A DNA stretch of 17,795 nucleotides from contig CAMWOD010000002.1 in the NCBI GenBank assembly GCA_947175715.1, forward strand, positions 1 to 17,795. Direction: 5' to 3'. Each line of letters begins with the position of its first letter. Position 1 is the stretch's first letter. Of this stretch, positions 7,359-15,399 are shown in pieces. This DNA is from an uncultured Porphyromonadaceae bacterium. GTDB taxonomy: Bacteria; Bacteroidota; Bacteroidia; Bacteroidales; Muribaculaceae. Position numbers and translations under genes: made by a program. Under the pieces are notes generated by a model. That model ran no database searches. It was not told the DNA's origin and saw nothing but the letters and a program-made list of their open reading frames with translations.

Positions 7359-7445
7359 TGGCTTTAAGTCTTTAAGTTTTGTAAGTTTTAAAAGCTAACG
7401 TGCGGGATTGAAAAAAGGTTCAGTGACTGTAACGGAGTTGTAACT

Positions 7446-8180
7446 CTAATTTTCGAGCGTGGGCCGCTCGGCCACCGATTGTGAGGCTATGTATTGCTGC
7501 AAGTGCGGCCGATAAGTCTCACCCACAGGGATATAGTGGGCGCCGAACACTATGCGCCCACGGTCGATGATGCGTACCTGATGCAGGTTGACTATATATG
7601 AGCGGTGGACGCGCATGAACATGTCGGGGGGCAGGTAGGCTTCGAGGGTTTTCATCGACATAAGCGACATCACCGAGCGCTGGTCGTGCCCAAGGTGAAA
7701 CTTCACATAGTCCTTCACCCCTTCTACAAATAGTATTTCGTCGACCGGTATCTGCACGATTTTGTAGTCGCTTTTCACAAAAATCGATCTCCAGCTCCTC
7801 TCTGACGACGAGGCCTGTGGGTGCCCCATCGTCAACAGTCGACGGGCGCAGGTGGCAAACCTTTCGTAGGGTACCGGCATCATCAGGTAGTCGGCCACAC
7901 CGGCATCGTATACTTCGGCGGCGTTGCCGGGGTCCGCGGCGAGTAGCACCAATCGGCATCCCGATGGTAGGAGCCGCGACAACTCCAATCCCCCAAGTTG
8001 CGGCATATCGGCGCTGGCAATCACTACGTCGGCACCCGAGGCAGCGATGCCGGGGAATGCCTCGCGTGCCGATGTGAATACCCCCGAGCACTCCAGCATA
8101 GGGGTGCGGTCGATATATTGCTTCATCAGCTGTGATGTGGCATCGTCGTCAGTGATTATGTAGCAGCGCAGGGTAGACAT
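7446..8180 (-). CDS. LytTR-family response regulator with degenerate receiver
   Basis: Predicted 244 residues from the ATG at 8180. A TTG at 8201 would only add a poor leader. Residues 1-115 form a CheY-like receiver and about 131-235 a LytTR DNA-binding domain (FVKSDYKIVQIPVDEILFVE, then MFMRVHRSYIVNL, typical LytTR signatures). The acid pocket is kept (D11-D13). The usual phospho-acceptor aspartate in L-D-x-x-MP is replaced: the sequence reads A-S56-A-D-M-P. The conserved lysine of DYLLKP is methionine (M101) and the switch Thr/Ser is alanine (A81). Classical phosphorylation is therefore unlikely. No LytS-type kinase is adjacent. The gene points away from the efflux operon and could regulate it, which is inference. 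Confidence 0.85.
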   Translation of the reverse strand: MSTLRCYIITDDDATSQLMKQYIDRTPMLECSGVFTSAREAFPGIAASGADVVIASADMPQLGGLELSRLLPSGCRLVLLAADPGNAAEVYDAGVADYLMMPVPYERFATCARRLLTMGHPQASSSERSWRSIFVKSDYKIVQIPVDEILFVEGVKDYVKFHLGHDQRSVMSLMSMKTLEAYLPPDMFMRVHRSYIVNLHQVRIIDRGRIVFGAHYIPVGETYRPHLQQYIASQSVAERPTLEN

Positions 8181-8275
8181 AACGTTAACAAAGGTATGCA
8201 AAAATTAGATATTATGCCATCTGAATTGGTATAAAGGGGCAAAAAAGTAAACAAAACGCCCAAAATCTCACAAAA

Positions 8276-8309
8276 TTTGCCAATGTTCAGTAAATAATGA
8301 GTAATTTTG
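8276..8309 (+). promoter_or_regulatory. Candidate promoter of the efflux operon
   Basis: TTTG (8276-8279) and TAATTTTG (8302-8309) fit the Bacteroides -33 and -7 elements with a 22-base gap. The start would be near 8316, leaving a leader of about 140 bases before the adaptor ATG at 8456. The rest of this gap (8181-8455) is AT-rich. It holds an 8-base palindrome GTGTACAC at 8384-8391 in the leader but no tRNA or small gene that I can see. Confidence 0.5.
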
Positions 8310-8455
8310 AAGTTCCAATAGGTCAATCGAGGGATGGCCTCATTAACTATATCTGAAAAATGTAAATAATGGCAACGGTGTCGGTGTACACTGGCCGAGT
8401 CACACATAACGCAGAAATAATATAACTGAAAAAAGAGTAAATAAACGTAATTTCG

Positions 8456-9622
8456 ATGAAGCAGATTTATCAACTCGCCTTGGCTGCCGCTACCGTGGCA
8501 GCGATGACAGCCTGCTCGGGCAAGGATGCCCAGAAGGAGCAGGGAGCAGCCTCAGCTGCGGCAGCCGCCGCTCAACAAGCTCCCCAGGTAGCTACAATGA
8601 CACTTGGAGTGGCAACCTCAGAGATCGAAAACTCTTACCCGGCATCGATCAAGGGTATCAACGATGTGGAGATACGTCCACAAGTCACCGGATTTATTAC
8701 TAAAGTGAATGTTGACGAAGGCCAGGAGGTGAAAGCCGGCCAAGTGCTGTTCACCCTTGATCAGGTGCAATTTCAAGCCGCTGTAAATTCATCGGAAGCT
8801 GCTGTCAACTCGGCCCTGACTGCTGTAAATACCGCCCGCAGCACAGCTGATAAGGACAAGGCCCTATTCGACAAGGGTATCATAAGCAGCTATGCCTATG
8901 AACTGTCGGCCAATCAGCTGAAAACCGCCGAAGCCAATCTCGCATCGGCCCGCGCACAGCTTACCAACGCACAGAAAAATCTCGCATACACTGTAGTGAC
9001 CTCGCCCATCGATGGTGTGGTAGGTCAGATACCATTCCGCGAGGGTACACTCGCATCACCATCTACGGCACTCACCACTGTGAGCAACACATCAAAAGTA
9101 TACGCCGACTTCTCCCTCTCCGAAAACTACATCCTGGGCATGACCGACAATGGTGCCCGCTCGGTTGCCGAGGCCATGAAATCGCTCCCCAAGGTTAAGC
9201 TCATTCTCTCCAATGGCAGCACATATCCTATCGAGGGTGAAGTGGTGACCATCGAGGGTGTGATCAACGCTCAGACCGGCGCCGCCAAGGCTCGTGCGCT
9301 CTTCGACAACCCCTCGGGTGTGCTCCGCTCAGGATTTACCGGCAAGGTGGTGATACCCGAAGTGATCGAGGAGGCCATCCTCATTCCCCAAAATGCCTCT
9401 TTCGGCATCCAGGACCAGCGCTTCGTGCTTAAGGTTGACGGTGACAACAAGGTTACTGCCACACCCATCACTATCATGGAGGGACGCACCGACTCGCGCA
9501 ACTATGTGGTGACATCAGGTCTTGAAGTGGGCGACGTCATAGTAGTGGAGGGCGTCAACCAGACAGTAAGAGACGGCATGACCATCACACCCACCGCAGC
9601 CGCAGGGGAGCAAGCTAAATAA
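8456..9622 (+). CDS. RND efflux periplasmic adaptor lipoprotein (AcrA/MexA-like)
   Basis: Predicted 388 residues. The N-terminus is a lipoprotein signal peptide with lipobox M-T-A-C20, followed by an Ala-rich linker (about 31-45), so the mature adaptor is anchored to the inner membrane by lipid. A lipoyl/barrel-sandwich half is at about 70-100 (VEIRPQVTGFITKVNVDEG), an alpha-hairpin at about 105-175, the second half at about 180-210 (VTSPIDGVVGQIPF), then beta-barrel and membrane-proximal domains. It links the pump to the outer-membrane factor and is needed for tripartite export. The pump gene follows after 21 bases. The exported compounds cannot be read from sequence. Confidence 0.95.
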   Translation: MKQIYQLALAAATVAAMTACSGKDAQKEQGAASAAAAAAQQAPQVATMTLGVATSEIENSYPASIKGINDVEIRPQVTGFITKVNVDEGQEVKAGQVLFTLDQVQFQAAVNSSEAAVNSALTAVNTARSTADKDKALFDKGIISSYAYELSANQLKTAEANLASARAQLTNAQKNLAYTVVTSPIDGVVGQIPFREGTLASPSTALTTVSNTSKVYADFSLSENYILGMTDNGARSVAEAMKSLPKVKLILSNGSTYPIEGEVVTIEGVINAQTGAAKARALFDNPSGVLRSGFTGKVVIPEVIEEAILIPQNASFGIQDQRFVLKVDGDNKVTATPITIMEGRTDSRNYVVTSGLEVGDVIVVEGVNQTVRDGMTITPTAAAGEQAK

Positions 9623-9643
9623 CCCAAATCAGTCACGACAACG

Positions 9644-12600
9644 ATGAAACTCGATACATTTATTAATCGACCGGTACTATCAACGGTCATATCTATATTC
9701 ATTGTATTGCTGGGTATTTTGGGCTTGTTCTCACTCCCCATCACCCAGTTCCCTAATATCGCCCCTCCCACCATTTCGGTGACCACAACCTATACCGGAG
9801 CCAACGCCCAGGCTGTGCTTAACTCGGTGATCGCCCCCCTTGAGGAGTCGATCAACGGTGCCGAGGGTATGACCTATATGGAGTCGACAGCCACCAACAC
9901 CGGCTCGGCTACCATCAATGTGTACTTCGAGCAGGGCTTTGACCCCAATATGGCCGCAGTCGATGTGCAAAACCGCGTAGCCAAGGCTCAGAACCTCCTC
10001 CCTTCGGAGGTAAACCAGGTGGGCGTCATCACCCAGAAGCGTCAGACCTCAATGCTTATGGCAGTGTCGCTCGCCGCTGAAGTGGAAGGCCTGTACGACC
10101 TCGAATTTATCGAGAACTATATGAAAATCAACATCGTGCCACAGCTGCAACGTGTGTCGGGTGTGGGCGATGTGATGGTGATGGGTGCCGACTACTCGAT
10201 GCGTATATGGCTCGACCCCGACAAGATGGCCCAGTACTCGCTGATGCCCTCCGACGTCACCACAGCTCTTGCCGAGCAGAACATCGAGGCCGCTCCCGGT
10301 ACATTCGGTGAGCGTGGCGACCAGAGCTTCCAGTACACCATGAAGTATAAGGGGCGCTTGACTACCCCCGAGGAGTTTGGTAATATAGTGATACGTTCCA
10401 ATGATACATCGGGCGACCTATACCTCAAGGATGTGGCCGATGTGGAGCTGGGACGTGTGACCTACGGCTACTCATCGACCCTCAACAATCTCCCTGCATC
10501 GATGTGTATCATATTCCAGACCGCCGGCTCCAACGCTACACAGATTATCAACGACTGTCTTGCCGAGCTGGAGAATGTGAAGAGAGACCTCCCCTCGGGT
10601 CTTACCATCGAGGTGCCGATGAACAACAATGACTTCCTCTATGCGTCGATAGAAGAGGTTGTGAAAACCCTCATCGAGGCATTCGTGCTGGTGTTCTTCG
10701 TGGTTTACATATTCCTTCAGGACTTCCGCTCTACCATCATCCCGGCCATTGCCATCCCTGTGGCTTTGATCGGTACATTCTTCCTGATGTACGCTATCGG
10801 GTTCTCAATCAACCTCATCACACTCTCGGCTCTGGTGCTTGCGATAGCCATTGTGGTCGACGATGCGATAGTGGTGGTCGAGGCGGTCCACGCCAAGCTC
10901 GACGCCGGCTATCACGACCCGCGCAAGGCGTCGATCGATGCGATGAACGAGATAGCCGGAGCGCTTATCTCAATCACCCTTGTGATGATGCTGGTGTTCA
11001 TACCCGTATCGTTCATGCCCGGTACGTCGGGTGTATTCTACCGCCAGTTCGGATTGACTATGGCCATTGCGATCGGCTTCTCGGCCATCAACGCATTGAC
11101 ACTGTCGCCGGCGCTGTGTGCGGTGTTCCTCAAAGCTCACGATGAGGATGGTAATGAGAAGCCGCTGAAGCAGCGCATGGGTGAGGCCTATAAGGCTGCC
11201 GGTGATGCGGTGAAGAAGCGCTATAGCCGCCGACTGTCGCTCAATCTGCACCCATTGATTACAATGGTATTCCTTATCGCCACCATCACTTTCATGGTGC
11301 TCGGATGGTATCAGCTGGAGAATATACCACACCTTGTCATCGCTTCGATTGTGGCTATAATTACCGTGCTGGGCATCTTCAGCAAGAGGTTCCACCGCGG
11401 TTTTGAAAACGGTTATAACGGTCTGCTCAAGGTTTATCGCCCTGCGGTGCGTTTCTTCATCAACCACAAGATTTCGGCATTTGTAGTAGTTTTAGTGGCA
11501 ATAGCCGCATTGGTCTACATGATGCGCGTCACACCTACAGCTCTTGTGCCCGACGAGGATACAGGTACGCTGTTCTGTATGCTCGACATGCCCCCGGCCA
11601 CATCGCAGGAGGTGACCAAGCGCGAGATGGAGAAGATTGACTCGGTATTGGGTACCATTCCCGGTATACGCCACCGCCAGAGTGTGACCGGCTACAGCTT
11701 CATCGCCGGTGCTGGAAATACCTACGGTACATTCATTCTCAAACTTAAGGACTGGAGCGAGCGCTCAGCCGAGGAATCGGCCGCCAATATACAGAAGATG
11801 GCTCAGGCTAAGCTGGCTCAGGTGGTGAAGAATGGCCGTGTGATCATGTTCGCTCCCCCTATGATCACCGGATACTCGGTGACCAACGGTTTTGAGTTGA
11901 AGATGCAAGACCGCACAGGTGGCGATATCACCCAGTTCTTCGGCGTTGTACAGCAATTCCTGGGCAAGCTCAACGAGCAGCCCGAGATTGCTCAGGCTTA
12001 CACTACGTTCAACCCCAGCTTCCCGCAGTATATGGTCGATGTCGACGCTGCCAAGGCTAAGCGCGCAGGGTTGAGCCCGCAGACGATCCTCTCTACACTG
12101 CAGGCTTACTACGGCGGTATGTATGTGTCTAACTTCAACCGATTTGGCAAGATCTACCGCGTGATGATGCAGGCTGCTCCCGAAGCGCGTGTCGACGAGG
12201 CTTCGCTCGACGCTATCAAGGTGCGCAACGGCTCGGAGATGGCTTCGATCAGCAACTTCGTCACCCTCAAGCAGGTTAAGGGTCCCGACTTGCTCAACCG
12301 CTTCAATATGTTCACCTCAATCTCAGTATCGGGTCAGCCGGCACCGGGATACTCGTCGGGCGATGCGCTCAAAGCTGTGGAGCGCGTGGCCGCCGAGGTG
12401 CTTCCCACTGGCTATACCTACGAATATGCGGGTATGACTCGTGAAGAGGCCAAGTCGTCGAGCAGCGCTACCGCTACCATCTTCGGATTGTGTCTGCTGT
12501 TCGTCTACCTGCTGCTGTCGGCCCAGTACGAGAGCTATGTGCTGCCCTGGGCCGTGATTCTGTCGATACCGTTCGGCTTGATGGGCTCGTTCATCTTCGC

Positions 12601-13033
12601 CGATATCGAGGGAATCTCCAACAACATCTACTTGCAGATCGCACTGATTATGTTGATCGGTCTTTTGGCCAAGAACGCCATCCTCATCATCGAGTTCTGT
12701 CTTGAGCGCCGACGCACCGGTATGAGCATCGTCAATGCGGCGATAGCCGGAGCGGTTGCCCGTCTGCGTCCTATCCTGATGACTTCACTGGCGCTGATTA
12801 TCGGCTTGTTGCCTATGATGTTTGCCCACGGCGTAGGTGCCAATGGTAACCGTGCCCTCGGCGCAGGCTCAATCGGCGGTATGTTGATAGGTATGGTGCT
12901 CCAGGTAGTGATAGTGCCCGCACTGTTTGTGATATTCGAGAAGATACAGGAGAAGATCAAGCCTATCACCTGGAAGGATACCAACAATGAGGAAATCGGT
13001 GCCGAAATCGAACAGTATGCACCTAAGAACTAA
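9644..13033 (+). CDS. RND efflux pump, HAE1 family (AcrB/MexB-like), with enlarged central loop
   Basis: Predicted 1129 residues against about 1050 for AcrB. The proton-relay aspartates are D406-D407 in IVVDDAIVVVE, and the relay lysine is K1010 in LLAKNAIL, corresponding to AcrB D407/D408 and K940. The N-terminal porter signature (TQFPNIAPPTISVTTTYTGA) and other TM segments are in order, so the pump should be functional. The extra length lies mainly between the sixth and seventh canonical spans: after a basic linker (about 500-530) come two added hydrophobic segments at about 534-556 (HPLITMVFLIATITF) and 562-580 (LVIASIVAIITVLGIF), then a further linker before the next span at about 603. 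This would give 14 spans instead of 12. It is the inner-membrane, proton-driven part of the complex encoded by its neighbours. Confidence 0.95.
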   Translation: MKLDTFINRPVLSTVISIFIVLLGILGLFSLPITQFPNIAPPTISVTTTYTGANAQAVLNSVIAPLEESINGAEGMTYMESTATNTGSATINVYFEQGFDPNMAAVDVQNRVAKAQNLLPSEVNQVGVITQKRQTSMLMAVSLAAEVEGLYDLEFIENYMKINIVPQLQRVSGVGDVMVMGADYSMRIWLDPDKMAQYSLMPSDVTTALAEQNIEAAPGTFGERGDQSFQYTMKYKGRLTTPEEFGNIVIRSNDTSGDLYLKDVADVELGRVTYGYSSTLNNLPASMCIIFQTAGSNATQIINDCLAELENVKRDLPSGLTIEVPMNNNDFLYASIEEVVKTLIEAFVLVFFVVYIFLQDFRSTIIPAIAIPVALIGTFFLMYAIGFSINLITLSALVLAIAIVVDDAIVVVEAVHAKLDAGYHDPRKASIDAMNEIAGALISITLVMMLVFIPVSFMPGTSGVFYRQFGLTMAIAIGFSAINALTLSPALCAVFLKAHDEDGNEKPLKQRMGEAYKAAGDAVKKRYSRRLSLNLHPLITMVFLIATITFMVLGWYQLENIPHLVIASIVAIITVLGIFSKRFHRGFENGYNGLLKVYRPAVRFFINHKISAFVVVLVAIAALVYMMRVTPTALVPDEDTGTLFCMLDMPPATSQEVTKREMEKIDSVLGTIPGIRHRQSVTGYSFIAGAGNTYGTFILKLKDWSERSAEESAANIQKMAQAKLAQVVKNGRVIMFAPPMITGYSVTNGFELKMQDRTGGDITQFFGVVQQFLGKLNEQPEIAQAYTTFNPSFPQYMVDVDAAKAKRAGLSPQTILSTLQAYYGGMYVSNFNRFGKIYRVMMQAAPEARVDEASLDAIKVRNGSEMASISNFVTLKQVKGPDLLNRFNMFTSISVSGQPAPGYSSGDALKAVERVAAEVLPTGYTYEYAGMTREEAKSSSSATATIFGLCLLFVYLLLSAQYESYVLPWAVILSIPFGLMGSFIFADIEGISNNIYLQIALIMLIGLLAKNAILIIEFCLERRRTGMSIVNAAIAGAVARLRPILMTSLALIIGLLPMMFAHGVGANGNRALGAGSIGGMLIGMVLQVVIVPALFVIFEKIQEKIKPITWKDTNNEEIGAEIEQYAPKN

Positions 13034-13053
13034 CCAATTATTACAGTAAATCA

Positions 13054-14433
13054 ATGAAAATCTCTATAATCAGCGCCCCCGTGGCAGCCATCGTAATGAT
13101 GGCTGCCATGAGCAGCTGCAACGTATATAAGAAGTTTGAGATGCCCACCGACACTGCTCTCACCAAGGAGTATGTGGAGGCACGCAATACCCCCGCCGAT
13201 TCATCGGCTCTGGGCAATATGCTGTGGGAGAACGTGTTTACCGATCCGTTGCTCACCGACTATATCAACATGGCTCTCAACAACAATACCAATCTTGCCA
13301 ATGCCAAGCTCAACGTGGATATAGCCAACGCCCAGCTGCGTGGCGCCAAGCTGGCCTATTTCCCCTCGGTGGCATTAGCTCCCAATGGATCGGGTTCGAG
13401 CGTCGACGGCAGCAAGATGTCGTGGGGTTATCAGCTTCCTGCCCAGGTGTCGTGGGAGGTAGATATATTCGGCAAGCTTCTCAATAGCAAGCGCGGTGCG
13501 CAGGTGGCTTTGTATAGGTCGGAGGCTTATGCCCAAGCCGCACGCTCGCAGCTCATTGCAGGTGTGGCCAATACTTACTATGCACTCGTTGCGCTCCATG
13601 CTCAGCGCAACTTGAGTGTGGAGACAGCCAAACTGTGGGCGCAGTCGGTAGAGGTGATGCGCGAGCTCAAGGAGGCTGCTCGCCTCAACGAGACAGCCGT
13701 GGTGCAATCGCAGGCCAACTACTTCGCCATACTCGCCTCAATTACCGACATCGACCTGCAGATAGATAAGCTCAACAATACTATGTCGTTGCTGCTCAAC
13801 ACGCTGCCGCAGCAGTGGGCAGTCAATAGCGATCTGAATCTTACGGTGTCGCCGCTGATGCGCGAGCAGATACCGATGGTTGAGCTGGCGGCTCGCCCCG
13901 ATGTAGCTGCCGCTGAACAGGGAGTGGCCGCGGCTTATTATGCTACGGCATCGGCCCGTGCTGCCTTCTATCCCTCGCTCAACATCACCGCCAGCGGTGG
14001 CTTCACCAATTCGCTGGGTCAGATGATTGTAAACCCCGGAGTGTGGTTTGTCAACCTTGCCGGACAGCTCACAGCGCCGCTATTCTCGCGCGGTGCCAAC
14101 ATAGCTCGCCTTGAGGCCGCAAAAGCCAGCCAGCAGCAAGCTATGAACAACTTTGAGTACACACTGCTCAGCGCCTCAGCCGAGGTGAGCGACGCCATGA
14201 CCGCCTACACCAAGGCTGCCGAAAAGCAGCAGTATCTCGGCCAGCAGGTGGCCAATCTGGAGAAGTCGGTGGAATACACCCAAGAGCTCCTCTCGATCGG
14301 TACGTCAACCTATCTCGAGGTGCTCACTGCCCAGCAGGGGCTTCTTTCTGCTCAAATATCGCAGATCACCACTAATCTGGCTCAGGCCCAGGCCATAATC
14401 AATCTATATCAGGCTCTCGGTGGAGGCCGTTAA
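13054..14433 (+). CDS. Outer-membrane efflux factor, NodT/OprM-type lipoprotein
   Basis: Predicted 459 residues, beginning 20 bases after the pump stop. The signal peptide ends in a lipobox with C22 (M-S-S-C), so the channel is acylated like OprM/NodT members. Two OEP repeats follow. The first contains NTNLANAKLNVDIANAQLR and WEVDIFGKLLNSK (conserved W-E-x-D-x-F-G). The second contains RPDVAAAEQGVAAAYY (the R-P-D motif) and a long C-terminal helix with TSTYLEVLTAQQGLLSAQ. The trimer provides the outer-membrane and periplasmic tunnel that docks on the adaptor and pump. Confidence 0.94.
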   Translation: MKISIISAPVAAIVMMAAMSSCNVYKKFEMPTDTALTKEYVEARNTPADSSALGNMLWENVFTDPLLTDYINMALNNNTNLANAKLNVDIANAQLRGAKLAYFPSVALAPNGSGSSVDGSKMSWGYQLPAQVSWEVDIFGKLLNSKRGAQVALYRSEAYAQAARSQLIAGVANTYYALVALHAQRNLSVETAKLWAQSVEVMRELKEAARLNETAVVQSQANYFAILASITDIDLQIDKLNNTMSLLLNTLPQQWAVNSDLNLTVSPLMREQIPMVELAARPDVAAAEQGVAAAYYATASARAAFYPSLNITASGGFTNSLGQMIVNPGVWFVNLAGQLTAPLFSRGANIARLEAAKASQQQAMNNFEYTLLSASAEVSDAMTAYTKAAEKQQYLGQQVANLEKSVEYTQELLSIGTSTYLEVLTAQQGLLSAQISQITTNLAQAQAIINLYQALGGGR

Positions 14434-14467
14434 TTTATTACCAAGTCAAATCATAAATCACCATACC

Positions 14468-15256
14468 ATGTCAAGCATCAGCCCATTGGCCTACGTAGAT
14501 CCGTCGGCCAAAATAGGAGAAAACGTTACTATCCACCCATTTGCCTACATCGATTGCGATGTGGAGATAGGCGATGGGTGCGAAATCATGCCCTACACCT
14601 CAATAATCCGAGGCACGCGCATGGGTCGTAACAATAAGGTGTATCAAGGCTCGATAATCGGCGCCGACCCACAGGATTTCCGCTGGAAAGGGGAGAAAAC
14701 CTATTGCGAGATAGGCGACAACAACGTAATACGCGAGCATGTGATAATCAATCGCTCCATACGCGAGGGTCAGGCTACACGCATCGGCTCCAAGTGCTTT
14801 ATCATGGCCGAGTGCCACATAGGTCACGACACATTGGTGAGGGGCAGATGCGTGCTTGGCAATGGTGTGACCATAGCTGGCGACGCCATGGTAGACGAAT
14901 GCACCATCTTGTCGTCCAACGCTGTGGTGCACGAGGGTTGCCATGTGGGGCAATGGGTTATGATCAAGGGTGGTTGCCGTATCGGCTCCAACGTGCCACC
15001 CTACGTAATCATAGCACACAACCCAGCCGTGTATGCGGGCACCAACGCCTACATCATGCGCCGCAAAGGCTTTACCGAAGAACAGATCGATGATATTGCG
15101 TCGGCTTACCGCCACCTGTATCAGAGCGGTTCGTCGGTATTCAACGCCATGAAGCGCATCGAGGCCGACATCGAGCCCTCTGAAATCCGCGAAAACATAC
15201 TCAACTTCATCCGCGACAACAACCTCAAGATCGTCGGTACCCGCACCGACCTCTAA
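14468..15256 (+). CDS. lpxA: Acyl-ACP:UDP-N-acetylglucosamine O-acyltransferase
   Basis: The ATG at 14468 gives exactly 262 residues, the same length as E. coli LpxA. The upstream GTG at 14420 would overlap the channel gene and was rejected. The N-terminal two thirds is a left-handed beta-helix of hexapeptide repeats (ISPLAYVDPSAKIGENVTIHPFAYI and so on). The likely catalytic histidine is H120 in ECHIGHD, the counterpart of H125 in E. coli. PQDFRWKGE and the NVPPYVIIAHNPA region fit LpxA rather than other hexapeptide transferases. The C-terminus is a short helical bundle. The enzyme adds the first acyl chain in lipid A synthesis, in the cytosol. It lies 34 bases after the outer-membrane channel gene with no terminator between, and a strong terminator follows. 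The usual Bacteroidota partners lpxD and lpxC-fabZ are absent, so this may be a second copy. Confidence 0.9.
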   Translation: MSSISPLAYVDPSAKIGENVTIHPFAYIDCDVEIGDGCEIMPYTSIIRGTRMGRNNKVYQGSIIGADPQDFRWKGEKTYCEIGDNNVIREHVIINRSIREGQATRIGSKCFIMAECHIGHDTLVRGRCVLGNGVTIAGDAMVDECTILSSNAVVHEGCHVGQWVMIKGGCRIGSNVPPYVIIAHNPAVYAGTNAYIMRRKGFTEEQIDDIASAYRHLYQSGSSVFNAMKRIEADIEPSEIRENILNFIRDNNLKIVGTRTDL

Positions 15257-15274
15257 TCACCTAATATCCTTAAA

Positions 15275-15316
15275 AATCCAATCCGCTGCAATCCAGGCGG
15301 ATTGGATTATCTTTTT
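15275..15316 (+). terminator. Intrinsic terminator of the efflux-lpxA operon
   Basis: A perfect 12-bp stem (AATCCAATCCGC at 15275-15286, GCGGATTGGATT at 15297-15308) with a 10-base loop is followed within three bases by five T residues (15312-15316). It begins 18 bases after the lpxA stop and separates the operon from the downstream LRR gene. Confidence 0.9.
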
Positions 15317-15331
15317 GTAAGCGAATTTCAC

Positions 15332-15339
15332 TATATTTG
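15332..15339 (+). promoter_or_regulatory. Candidate -7 box for the LRR gene
   Basis: TATATTTG matches TAnnTTTG and lies 60 bases before the ATG at 15400, just after the terminator. A TTTG (15314-15317) lies 14 bases upstream, which is shorter than the usual spacing, so the -33 element is uncertain. Confidence 0.45.
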
Positions 15340-15399
15340 CCAGCGTATAGCCTGCCTATGGGCTACTTAGGTGTAAAAATCAAGTGGTAAATTTTAATT

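Noticed and set aside
7519..8091. Open frame of 190 codons on the minus strand in another frame of the LytTR gene
   Set aside because: It is Arg- and Pro-rich and shows no domain, while the LytTR frame has clear family motifs. It is an out-of-frame shadow.
8189..8196. TACCTTTG on the minus strand as a promoter for the LytTR gene
   Set aside because: It matches the -7 pattern, but transcription would start almost at the ATG and no -33 element is seen. It is too weak to list as a feature.
10970..11467. Open frame of 165 codons on the minus strand opposite the efflux pump
   Set aside because: It overlaps a conserved pump region and has low-complexity H/E/Q-rich content, with no start context or promoter.
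14420..14467. GTG start for lpxA at 14420
   Set aside because: It would overlap the channel gene and add a 16-residue leader unlike LpxA. The ATG at 14468 gives the standard length of 262 residues.
15347..15365. Hairpin TAGCC/GGCTA in the leader of the LRR gene
   Set aside because: Only five pairs with an eight-base loop, and no conservation evidence. It is likely to arise by chance.
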